This document shows positions 32,073 through 38,263 of a DNA stretch of 38,263 nucleotides, in pieces. Position 1 is the first letter of the stretch. Each line of letters starts with the position of its first letter. Where the stretch lies: positions 1-38,263 of the forward strand of contig CAIRCP010000026.1 in NCBI GenBank assembly GCA_903877095.1. The letters run 5' to 3'. A program made the position numbers and the translations under genes. The stretch comes from an uncultured Actinomycetes bacterium (lineage in GTDB: Bacteria > Actinomycetota > Actinomycetes > Mycobacteriales > Mycobacteriaceae). The notes beneath the pieces are model-generated. The model saw only the letters and a program-made list of their open reading frames with translations. It was not told where the DNA came from and did no database searches.

Positions 32073-33245
32073 GTGAGTGTAAGCGCGATCGCGCTCGGGG
32101 GCCTCGCGGGACTGGCGGGGCTCGGGCTGGGGGCGACCTTCGCCAGGGCACCCAGACTCAATCTTCGTCGTGGAGATGACCACCGTGCGAACGGAATGGC
32201 CGAGTCCGAACTGCTGCAGCGGGCAGTCGCCAACGCTCCGATCGGCGTCCTGGTGGTCGACTCCGGCCGCGCGGTACAGGTGAGCAACCACCGCGTCGCC
32301 GAGATGGGCCTGCTGCGCGATGGTGCGATCGACGAACGGCTCTGGACCGCGGCCCAGCGGACACTGGCGACCGGCGAGGACGCTGAGGTCGATCTTTCCG
32401 CACCACGCGGCCTCGCCGGCCGGCGCGCGGGCCTGGCGGTGCATGGCACGATCCGGTTGCTCGGCGACGCGTCGCCGAGGATGGCCGTGGTCTACCTGAA
32501 CGATCAGTCCGAACAGGCGAGGATGGAAGCCAGTCGTCGTGACTTCGTCGCCAACGTCAGCCACGAACTCAAGACGCCCGTAGCGGCGATGGCGGTGCTG
32601 TCCGAGGCCCTGCTGGAATCCACCGACGACCCCGAGACCGTGCAGCGCTTCGGTGGCATGATCTACGACGAGTCCCAGCGGTTGGCCATTATGGTCGGCG
32701 AATTGATCGAACTGTCTCGTCTGCAGGGGGCCGAGCGACTTCCTGATCTGGTGGCTGTGGACGTGGATACCGTTGTCCAACAAGCGATTTCACGCAACAG
32801 GGTGGTTGCCGACATGGCTCGAATTGCGATCAACACCGACGATGGGACGGAATTGCAGGTGATGGGCGACGAAGCGCTGCTGGTCACCGCGATCGACAAC
32901 CTGATCTCGAATGCGGTCGCCTACTCGCCGGAGAGCTCGGCGGTGTCGATCAGCCGTCGCCGGATCGGCGACATGGTCGAGATCGCGGTGACCGACCGCG
33001 GTATCGGCATCGCCCAGGCCGATCAGGAGCGGGTGTTCGAACGCTTCTTCCGGGTCGACAAGGCCCGGTCGCGCGCCACCGGTGGAACCGGGCTGGGCCT
33101 GGCCATCGTCAAACACATTGCCGCGAACCACAACGGGAGCATCCGGTTGTGGAGCAGGCGGGGAACCGGTTCGACATTCACCCTGTCGATTCCCGCCTAC
33201 ACCGATCCGGATAGCCAAACGAATCGTGAAACGGAGGAACTGTGA
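32073..33245 (+). CDS. senX3: Sensor histidine kinase SenX3
   Basis: A 390-residue sensor kinase of the phosphate-responsive SenX3-RegX3 system. One N-terminal membrane helix (about residues 2-25) is followed by a PAS-like region ([21 protein letters not shown]). The H-box is [16 protein letters not shown], with the phosphorylated His. The ATPase domain has N ([10 protein letters not shown]), G1 ([10 protein letters not shown]) and G2 ([12 protein letters not shown]) boxes. An earlier in-frame start at 32025 would lie upstream of the -10, so GTG 32073 is preferred. The stop codon overlaps the regX3 GTG, and there is no MIRU-type repeat between the two genes, unlike in M. tuberculosis. Confidence 0.93.
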   Translation: MSVSAIALGGLAGLAGLGLGATFARAPRLNLRRGDDHRANGMAESELLQRAVANAPIGVLVVDSGRAVQVSNHRVAEMGLLRDGAIDERLWTAAQRTLATGEDAEVDLSAPRGLAGRRAGLAVHGTIRLLGDASPRMAVVYLNDQSEQARMEASRRDFVANVSHELKTPVAAMAVLSEALLESTDDPETVQRFGGMIYDESQRLAIMVGELIELSRLQGAERLPDLVAVDVDTVVQQAISRNRVVADMARIAINTDDGTELQVMGDEALLVTAIDNLISNAVAYSPESSAVSISRRRIGDMVEIAVTDRGIGIAQADQERVFERFFRVDKARSRATGGTGLGLAIVKHIAANHNGSIRLWSRRGTGSTFTLSIPAYTDPDSQTNRETEEL

Positions 33246-33925
33246 CCCGGGTACTGATTGTCGAGGACGAGGAATCGCTCGCCGAGCCGCTGGCATACCT
33301 GCTCAACAAGGAGGGCTTCGACACCACCGTGATGGCCGATGGACCCTCGGCGCTGGCCGAATTCGATCGTGCCGGCGCGGACATCGTCCTGCTGGATCTG
33401 ATGCTGCCCGGGATGAGCGGCACCGACGTGTGCAAGCAGTTGCGGGCCCGCTCGGGGGTGCCGGTGATCATGGTGACCGCGCGGGACAGCGAGATCGACA
33501 AGGTCGTCGGCCTGGAACTGGGGGCCGACGACTACGTCACCAAGCCGTATTCAGCGCGTGAGCTGATCGCCCGCATCCGGGCGGTGCTGCGACGGGGTGC
33601 CGAGGCGGAGGACATCGACGCGGATGTGGTGCTGGAGGCCGGCCCGGTCCGGATGGACATCGAGCGCCACATCGTCAGCATCGACGGCGAACAGATCGCG
33701 TTGCCGCTCAAGGAGTTCGAGCTCCTGGAGTATCTGATGCGCAACAAGGGAAGGGTGCTGACCCGCGGCCAGCTGATCGACCGGGTGTGGGGTTCGGACT
33801 ATGTCGGTGACACCAAGACCCTCGACGTCCACGTCAAACGGCTGCGATCCAAGATCGAAGCGGATCCGGCCAATCCGACCCGGCTGGTGACCGTGCGCGG
33901 CCTGGGATACAAGCTGGAGGGCTAA
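33242..33925 (+). CDS. regX3: Response regulator RegX3
   Basis: A 227-residue OmpR/PhoB-type response regulator. The receiver domain has the acidic pair in VEDEES, the phosphorylated Asp in [12 protein letters not shown], Thr in VMVTARD and Lys in VTKPYSA. The C-terminal winged helix ([22 protein letters not shown] to [12 protein letters not shown]) binds DNA. Under phosphate limitation RegX3 activates phosphate uptake genes. GTG 33242 overlaps the senX3 stop by four bases, so kinase and regulator are translationally coupled. The PHO-box-like site before senX3 suggests positive feedback. The gene ends in front of a convergent Cys-rich protein gene. Confidence 0.96.
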   Translation: MTRVLIVEDEESLAEPLAYLLNKEGFDTTVMADGPSALAEFDRAGADIVLLDLMLPGMSGTDVCKQLRARSGVPVIMVTARDSEIDKVVGLELGADDYVTKPYSARELIARIRAVLRRGAEAEDIDADVVLEAGPVRMDIERHIVSIDGEQIALPLKEFELLEYLMRNKGRVLTRGQLIDRVWGSDYVGDTKTLDVHVKRLRSKIEADPANPTRLVTVRGLGYKLEG

Positions 33926-33926
33926 A

Positions 33927-33939
33927 AAGCCCAGGGCTT
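33927..33939. terminator. Small hairpin after regX3
   Basis: AAGCC-CAG-GGCTT follows directly on the regX3 TAA, in a 34-base gap between convergent genes. The stem is only 5 bp, so it is a weak terminator candidate. Confidence 0.25.
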
Positions 33940-33959
33940 ACCGGGCGAGTGTGGCATCG

Positions 33960-34745
33960 CTAGTCTTCGCCGTTGGCCAGCCGGGTTGCCGGATGCACCG
34001 CGATCAGGGGAAACCCGCTGCGCCGCTTGCACATCGCCGCCAGTTCCGCATACGCCGCCGCACCGAGCAGTTCGGTCAGTTCGGGAGCGTAGGACTCCCA
34101 TACCGGTTTCGCGCCGACGTGTGCGGCCGGGTCACCCGTGCAGTACCAGTGCAGATCCAATCCGCCCTCACCCCAGCCGCGACGGTCGTACTCGGTGACC
34201 GTGGTCTTGAGGATCTCACTCCCGTCCGGCCGGGTCACCCACTCCTGGCTGCGCCGTATCGGAAGTTGCCAGCAGACTTCGGGTTTCATCGTCATAGGTA
34301 CCACGCCCAACTGGAGCGCCTTGCTGTGCAGCGCGCAGCCGATGCCGCCTTCGAAACCCGGCCGGTTCAGAAAGATGCAGGCGCCCTTGTACTTTCGGGT
34401 TCGAAGGTTGGGTTTGTCTTCGTACTCATCCATTTCCAGGTAGCCCTTCGGGCCTAGGCCCTTGTCCCGGAACTGCCAGTCGGCGGCGGTCTGTTTCGTC
34501 ACCGCGTCGTCCAGATTCGCGCGGTCGTCGTCGTCGGAGAGGAACGCGCCGTGCGAACAACAGCCGTCGTCGGGGCGTCCCTCGACAGTGCCCTTGCAGG
34601 CCGGGGTGCCGAAAACACAGGTCCATTTCGACATCAGCCAGGTCAGGTCGGCGGCGATCAGATGCTCGGGATTGGTCGGGTCATGGAACTCGACCCACTC
34701 GCGGGGGAAGTCGAGTTCCACCTCTCCGGGGTGCCTGCTTGTCAC
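33960..34745 (-). CDS. Conserved Cys-rich protein (Rv0495c-like), possible metal binder
   Basis: A 261-residue soluble protein. Clustered cysteines and histidines ([10 protein letters not shown], then [10 protein letters not shown], later GACIFLNR and [26 protein letters not shown]) suggest a metal or Fe-S site, similar to YkgJ/DUF3109-type proteins, though I cannot assign it to a characterised enzyme. There is no signal peptide or membrane helix. The GTG at 34745 is preferred over 34862, because a TANNNT hexamer (TACCGT) lies eight bases before it and the longer form would overlap the start of the Ppx gene. It is divergent from ppx with 42 bases between the two start codons. Confidence 0.8.
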   Translation of the reverse strand: MTSRHPGEVELDFPREWVEFHDPTNPEHLIAADLTWLMSKWTCVFGTPACKGTVEGRPDDGCCSHGAFLSDDDDRANLDDAVTKQTAADWQFRDKGLGPKGYLEMDEYEDKPNLRTRKYKGACIFLNRPGFEGGIGCALHSKALQLGVVPMTMKPEVCWQLPIRRSQEWVTRPDGSEILKTTVTEYDRRGWGEGGLDLHWYCTGDPAAHVGAKPVWESYAPELTELLGAAAYAELAAMCKRRSGFPLIAVHPATRLANGED

Positions 34746-34753
34746 GGAGTGCA

Positions 34754-34759
34754 ACGGTA
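34754..34759 (-). promoter_or_regulatory. -10 element (TACCGT), leaderless start of the Cys-rich protein gene
   Basis: Read on the minus strand, TACCGT ends eight bases before GTG 34745. The ppx -10 lies 16 bases away on the other strand. Confidence 0.5.
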
Positions 34760-34774
34760 GACGACACCGACCGC

Positions 34775-34780
34775 TAGGTT
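34775..34780 (+). promoter_or_regulatory. -10 element (TAGGTT), leaderless start of ppx
   Basis: TAGGTT ends exactly seven bases before GTG 34788. Its -35 region falls within the divergent -10 of the Cys-rich protein gene. Confidence 0.6.
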
Positions 34781-34787
34781 GGATCGC

Positions 34788-35765
34788 GTGCGATTGGGCG
34801 TGCTCGACGTGGGCAGCAACACGGTTCATCTGCTGGTGGTCGACGCCCACCGCGGCGGCCACCCGACGCCGATGAGTTCCACCAAGGCCCCACTTCGCCT
34901 CGCTGAGTGCATCAACGACGACGGCAAGCTCACCCGCAAGGGTGCGGAGAAGCTGATCGAGACCGTCGACGAGTTCGCCAGGATCGCGCGCAGTTCCGGC
35001 TGCGAGGACCTGATGGCCTTCGCGACTTCGGCGGTCCGCGACGCCCGCAATTCCGACGACGTGCTCGCCAGGGTTCGCGCCGAGGCCGGGGTGGAACTGC
35101 AGGTGCTCTCCGGTGTTGACGAGTCGCGGCTGACGTTCTTGGCGGTGCGGCGCTGGTTCGGCTGGAGCGTCGGCCGCATCACCGACCTCGACATCGGCGG
35201 CGGATCCCTGGAGATGTCGACCGGGGTGGATGAGGAACCGGATGTCGCACTCTCATTGCCGCTTGGCGCCGGGCGACTGAACCGCGAATGGCTTCGCGAC
35301 GATCCGCCGAACCGGCGGCGCATCGCCATGCTGCGCGATTGGCTGGACACCGAACTCGCCGAGGGTGCCCGGGCAATGTTGGACGCCGGTCCGCCCGAGT
35401 TGGCGGTGGGTACCTCGAAGACGTTCCGGTCGCTGGCCAGGCTCACCGGTGCCGCGCCGTCGGCGGCCGGACCGCGGGTCAAACGTGTCCTTACTGCCGA
35501 CGGTCTGCGTCAACTCATAGCTTTCATCTCTAGGATGACGTCCGAGGACCGCGCGGAGTTGGAAGGGGTCAGTGCCGAACGGGCGCCACAGATCGTGGCG
35601 GGCGCCCTGGTGGCCGAGGCGAGTATGCGAGCACTGTCGTTGGAATCGGTACAGATCTGCCCCTGGGCGCTGCGCGAGGGGATCATCCTGCGCCGCCTGG
35701 ATAGTGAGGCCGACGGGGCCGCCCTAGTGGCCTCCGCTGGCCGATCGGAAGGCGGAAAATCATGA
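34788..35765 (+). CDS. Ppx/GppA family phosphatase (exopolyphosphatase Ppx1-like)
   Basis: A 325-residue ASKHA-fold phosphatase of the Ppx/GppA family, which hydrolyses inorganic polyphosphate or pppGpp. The phosphate-1 loop [17 protein letters not shown] is at the very N-terminus, and the phosphate-2 loop reads [14 protein letters not shown]. It has only the short two-domain form, as in the remembered Rv0496 (Ppx1), without the C-terminal HD domain of long Ppx enzymes. GTG 34788 is set by the leaderless -10; GTG/ATG codons upstream would be within the promoter. Its stop overlaps the ATG of the next gene (ATGA). A PPK2 gene elsewhere in the window is a metabolic partner in polyphosphate turnover. 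Confidence 0.9.
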   Translation: MRLGVLDVGSNTVHLLVVDAHRGGHPTPMSSTKAPLRLAECINDDGKLTRKGAEKLIETVDEFARIARSSGCEDLMAFATSAVRDARNSDDVLARVRAEAGVELQVLSGVDESRLTFLAVRRWFGWSVGRITDLDIGGGSLEMSTGVDEEPDVALSLPLGAGRLNREWLRDDPPNRRRIAMLRDWLDTELAEGARAMLDAGPPELAVGTSKTFRSLARLTGAAPSAAGPRVKRVLTADGLRQLIAFISRMTSEDRAELEGVSAERAPQIVAGALVAEASMRALSLESVQICPWALREGIILRRLDSEADGAALVASAGRSEGGKS

Positions 35766-37033
35766 GCGACGACGACACCCGGCCGGTCTCGGTCGCGGAG
35801 TTGCTGGCCCGCAACGGAACCATCGGGTCACCGCCGGTCGGCGGTCACCGTCGCCGTAAGCGCCCCAACGCCGTCTCGGTGGCCGAACTGACGGGCGAGA
35901 TTCCCGTCATCCGCACCGGGGAGATCCCGGTCGTGGTCGCCGACGAGCCGGCGGAGTTCGACGAGCGTTCTGAGTCCGATGAGCCTTCTGGGTTCGACGA
36001 GCCTTCTGGGTTCGACGAGTCACCCGCGCAGGTCACGTCGGAGTCCGTGGTGGTCTACTCGTCGGCCACCGAGGTGTCAGACACCTACGTCGAGGAGACT
36101 TCCGTCGCTGCCGCGCCGGATTACTCCGACTACCGCGACTACACGCCCGGTTACGACGAAACCCCGCACTACGGCGATCCCACGAGTTACGGCGATCCCA
36201 CGAGTTACGGCGATCCCACGAGTTACGGCGAGACCACGAGCTACGCCACCAGCTACGTCGAGACGCCGGCCGAACCCGAATCCGCACCCGAGACGGCCTA
36301 CCCGGCGCTCCCCGAGGTCATCGCCGTCGGCGACGAGGTTGCGGCATTGGACGACGAGGTTGCGGCCGAACCGCGGCCCACAGCCGCCCACCCGCCGCTG
36401 TCGAGCATCCCCCTGCCGCGCCGTCGGCGCGGACTCGAGCGCAGCCACGACCCACGGCCAGAGCGGCGGTCATCGGGACCCGACCCGGCGCCGGCGCCCC
36501 GATCTTCGGGAGCCGAACAGATGTCGCCGGACCCCGTCGACGAGGCGGTGGATCTGGCCGATCTCGTCGCCGAGCAGACTCCTGACCCCACTGAACTGCG
36601 GTCGTACCTGAAATCGTCGACCGCCACCCTGTTCTTCGGTGAGACGGTCGCCGACGATCTCGCTCGCCGCGGTGAGGTCGCCGAGTCCGACGACTTCGAC
36701 GTGGAGGACTACGACATCGACGGCGGCGAGTACGACCGCGAGGACGTTGCCGACGCCCCGCGCCGTGGCGCCTTGAGCGTGCTGGGAACCTCGCTCGTCG
36801 CGGTTCTGCAATCCCTGCTCGCGGTGGTGTTCGGCGCCGGCCTGTTCATCGGCTTCGACCAGCTGTGGCGGTGGAACAACATCGTGGCCCTTGCTCTCTC
36901 GGCTCTCGTGATCGCCGCGCTGATGATCGGTGTCCACGTGGTCCGCAAGACCGAGGATTTCGTCAGCGTCCTGATCGCCGCCCTGGTCGGGATCCTGGTG
37001 ACGTTCGGTCCACTCGCTCTGCAGGCGACCTGA
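35762..37033 (+). CDS. Membrane protein with long repetitive acidic N-terminal region (Rv0497-like)
   Basis: A 423-residue protein. The N-terminal 330 residues are acidic, low in complexity and probably disordered in the cytoplasm. They contain two SVAEL motifs (residues about 9-13 and 39-43), GEIPV repeated twice, two copies of PSGFDE and a YGDPTS run. The C-terminal 90 residues hold three membrane helices (about residues 340-362, 368-390 and 397-421). No enzyme motif is seen and the function is unknown. ATG 35762 overlaps the ppx stop, so it is co-translated with ppx. It is longer than the roughly 310 residues I remember for Rv0497; the repeats account for part of the difference. Confidence 0.82.
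   Translation: MSDDDTRPVSVAELLARNGTIGSPPVGGHRRRKRPNAVSVAELTGEIPVIRTGEIPVVVADEPAEFDERSESDEPSGFDEPSGFDESPAQVTSESVVVYSSATEVSDTYVEETSVAAAPDYSDYRDYTPGYDETPHYGDPTSYGDPTSYGDPTSYGETTSYATSYVETPAEPESAPETAYPALPEVIAVGDEVAALDDEVAAEPRPTAAHPPLSSIPLPRRRRGLERSHDPRPERRSSGPDPAPAPRSSGAEQMSPDPVDEAVDLADLVAEQTPDPTELRSYLKSSTATLFFGETVADDLARRGEVAESDDFDVEDYDIDGGEYDREDVADAPRRGALSVLGTSLVAVLQSLLAVVFGAGLFIGFDQLWRWNNIVALALSALVIAALMIGVHVVRKTEDFVSVLIAALVGILVTFGPLALQAT
35984..36019 (+). repeat. 18-bp tandem pair in the Rv0497-like gene
   Basis: Two identical 18-bp units (35984-36001, 36002-36019) encode PSGFDE twice; a more diverged copy precedes them. The length keeps the frame. Confidence 0.85.
36170..36241 (+). repeat. 18-bp tandem repeat encoding YGDPTS
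   Basis: Three identical 18-bp units (36170-36187, 36188-36205, 36206-36223) and a fourth diverged copy (36224-36241, YGETTS) lie in the disordered region of the Rv0497-like gene. Identity at third codon positions indicates recent copying. Confidence 0.9.
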
Positions 37034-37040
37034 TTCGGCA

Positions 37041-37886
37041 GTGCGCCCCGCGATCAAGGTCGGTCTGTCAACTGCTTCGGTCTATCCCCTAAAGACCGAG
37101 GCGGCTTTCGAGGCTGCTGCCGAACTCGGTTATGACGGTGTCGAACTCATGGTGTGGGCCGAACCGGTCAGCCAGGACATCGGCGCCATCTCCCAGATGT
37201 CGCGCAACTACGGCGTGCCGGTGCTGTCGGTGCATGCGCCGTGTCTGTTGATCTCCCAGCGGGTGTGGGGACCGGACCCGGTGCTCAAGCTGGATCGCAG
37301 CGTGCAGGCGGCCGAACGACTCGGTGCGCAGACCGTGGTGGTGCACCCGCCGTTCCGCTGGCAGCGCCGGTACGCCGACGGCTTCAGCGATCAGGTCGCG
37401 TGGCTGGAGCAGCGCAGCGACGTCATGGTGGCGGTGGAGAACATGTTCCCGTTCCGGGCTGACCGGTTCTTCGGGTCCGGGCAGTCATCGATCGAACGGA
37501 TGCGCCGCCGCGGCGGGCATCCCGGGGCCGGCATCTCGGCCTTCGCGCCGTCGTACGACCCCCTCGACGGCAACCACGCGCACTACACCCTGGACCTCTC
37601 GCACACCGCGACCGCGGGAACCGACGCCCTGGACATGGCCCGCCGGATGGGTGACGGACTGGTGCATCTGCATCTGTGCGACGGCAACGGCGCTTCCACC
37701 GACGAGCACCTGGTGCCGGGACGGGGCACCCAACCCACCCACGAGATCTGCCAGATGCTCGCGGGCAGCGACTTCGCCGGTCATGTGGTGCTCGAGGTCA
37801 CCACCTCCAGCGCTCGCACCAAAGCCGAGCGCGATGGCCTGCTCGCCGAATCGCTAGAGTTCGCCCGCACCCACCTGTTGCGCTAG
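37041..37886 (+). CDS. Sugar phosphate isomerase/epimerase family TIM-barrel protein (Rv0498-like)
   Basis: A 281-residue protein of the xylose isomerase-like/AP endonuclease 2 TIM-barrel family. Metal-ligand type motifs are visible at strand ends: SVHAPC, VVVHPPF, VAVENMFPF (Glu), TLDLSHT (Asp, His), LVHLHLCDGNG and VVLEVTT (Glu). The substrate is unknown; family members act on sugars, sugar phosphates or AP-site DNA. GTG 37041 begins seven bases after the preceding stop, so it belongs to the ppx operon. The thioesterase gene begins ten bases after its stop. Confidence 0.87.
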   Translation: MRPAIKVGLSTASVYPLKTEAAFEAAAELGYDGVELMVWAEPVSQDIGAISQMSRNYGVPVLSVHAPCLLISQRVWGPDPVLKLDRSVQAAERLGAQTVVVHPPFRWQRRYADGFSDQVAWLEQRSDVMVAVENMFPFRADRFFGSGQSSIERMRRRGGHPGAGISAFAPSYDPLDGNHAHYTLDLSHTATAGTDALDMARRMGDGLVHLHLCDGNGASTDEHLVPGRGTQPTHEICQMLAGSDFAGHVVLEVTTSSARTKAERDGLLAESLEFARTHLLR

Positions 37887-37896
37887 AAGGGCTGCT

Positions 37897-38263
37897 ATGA
37901 CATCCCCCGAGTCGCTGCGCTCCGGCCCGCCGGAATCCCTTCCCGAGTCGCTGCGCTCCCGCCCGCCGGAATCCCTTCCCGAGTCGCTGCGCTCCCGCCC
38001 GCCGGAGGACCACACTCCGCTGTTCTCGGACGTGATGGCACTGCAGGCGGTCGCCGGCGCGCCCGGGCAGTTCGACGCAGACCTCAACGCGCATTGGACG
38101 ATCGGGCCCAAGCCGCACGGCGGGGTGATGATCGCGTTGTGCGCCGGTGCCGCACGCGCGGCCTACGCCGACGGTGCCGCACGCGCGGCCTACGCCGACG
38201 GTGCCGCACGCGCGGCCTACGCCGACGGTGCCGCACGCGCGGCCTACGCCGACGGTGCCGCAC
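37897..38263 (+). CDS. Thioesterase-family (hot-dog) protein, 5' part, expanded by repeats
   Basis: The frame is open from ATG 37897 to the window end; 122 codons are visible. Residues about 38-85 (DHTPLFSDVMALQAVAG to NAHWTIGPKPHGGVMIALC) look like the start of an acyl-CoA thioesterase hot-dog domain, where the HGG segment begins the long central helix. Position agrees with the remembered Rv0499. Two things are odd. The N-terminus before this is made of ESLRSRPPESLP repeats, and just after the helix start the sequence becomes a perfect GAARAAYAD repeat that continues past the end. The second repeat lies inside the folded domain and could disrupt it. The true start could also lie downstream of the first repeat. 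Confidence 0.7.
   Translation, partial: MTSPESLRSGPPESLPESLRSRPPESLPESLRSRPPEDHTPLFSDVMALQAVAGAPGQFDADLNAHWTIGPKPHGGVMIALCAGAARAAYADGAARAAYADGAARAAYADGAARAAYADGAA
37909..38007 (+). repeat. 36-bp tandem repeat at the thioesterase N-terminus
   Basis: Copy one is 37909-37944, copy two 37945-37980 (one base different), and a 27-bp partial copy is 37981-38007. Each encodes ESLRSRPPESLP or close to it. The DNA contains GAGTCGCTGCGCTC, which looks like a small interspersed REP-like unit. Confidence 0.9.
38146..38263 (+). repeat. Perfect 27-bp tandem repeat running off the window end
   Basis: Four identical 27-bp copies (38146-38172, 38173-38199, 38200-38226, 38227-38253) and the first ten bases of a fifth are present. 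The unit encodes GAARAAYAD. Perfect identity means very recent expansion, or an assembly artefact at a contig end. Confidence 0.95.

Noticed and set aside
37909-38263. CRISPR array at the window end
   Set aside because: The repeats are contiguous, without unique spacers, and keep a reading frame; they are coding tandem repeats.

Overview
The window is GC-rich actinobacterial DNA. Gene content and order match the chromosome of a mycobacterium, probably a Mycolicibacterium-type relative of M. tuberculosis. By memory of the M. tuberculosis map it runs collinear with about Rv0440 (groEL2) to Rv0499. Mycobacterial hallmarks are HBHA, a mycolate-type methyltransferase (UmaA), the mycothiol glycosyltransferase MshA, RamB next to isocitrate lyase, and SenX3-RegX3. 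There are no rRNA or tRNA genes, no transposases, no prophage genes and no CRISPR. No gene-free stretch exceeds about 250 bases.

Layout. 1-6.4 kb: 3' part of groEL2 with its terminator, a DinB-like protein, a degenerate PAP2 membrane protein, an S9 prolyl oligopeptidase, a DUF779 protein and two small membrane proteins. 6.4-9.4 kb: a small lipoprotein, a DUF4239 membrane protein, dihydrolipoamide dehydrogenase and a 97-residue membrane protein. 9.4-14.7 kb is a C2/fatty-acid block: carboxymuconolactone decarboxylase-like protein, RamB, acyl-ACP thioesterase, isocitrate lyase and 3-hydroxybutyryl-CoA dehydrogenase. 14.9-20.8 kb: UmaA, a PPK2 kinase, the TetR regulator MadR, a DUF445 protein, an XRE regulator, HBHA and two small envelope proteins. 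20.8-27.7 kb: an envelope block with a DUF2993 lipid-binding protein, a nitrilase-family amidase, a methyltransferase, two DUF2505 paralogues, MurB, a frameshifted L,D-transpeptidase and a short-chain dehydrogenase. 27.7-33.9 kb: a cysteine-rich leader ORF, a ROK regulator, mshA, a YbjN protein, phosphoglycerate mutase and senX3-regX3. 33.9 kb to the end: a Cys-rich protein, Ppx/GppA phosphatase, a low-complexity membrane protein, a TIM-barrel isomerase-like protein and the start of a thioesterase that runs into a perfect tandem repeat at the window edge.

Two themes stand out. First, about sixteen starts, on both strands, have a TANNNT -10 hexamer only 6-8 bases upstream. This is the signature of leaderless transcription, and it fixes several start codons. 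Second, one of these leaderless starts opens a 24-codon ORF (27697-27771) with seven cysteine codons, upstream of the ROK-mshA genes. Hairpins there could form a cysteine-sensing attenuator in front of mycothiol synthesis, since mycothiol contains cysteine. This is the strongest candidate for an interesting regulatory system here.

The window also shows local repeat growth inside coding regions: the ROK regulator, the membrane protein at 35.8-37.0 kb and the terminal thioesterase. Differences from the remembered M. tuberculosis order include a PPK2 gene where pcaA would be, and no aldehyde dehydrogenase, deoC or lysE-like gene at their usual places.
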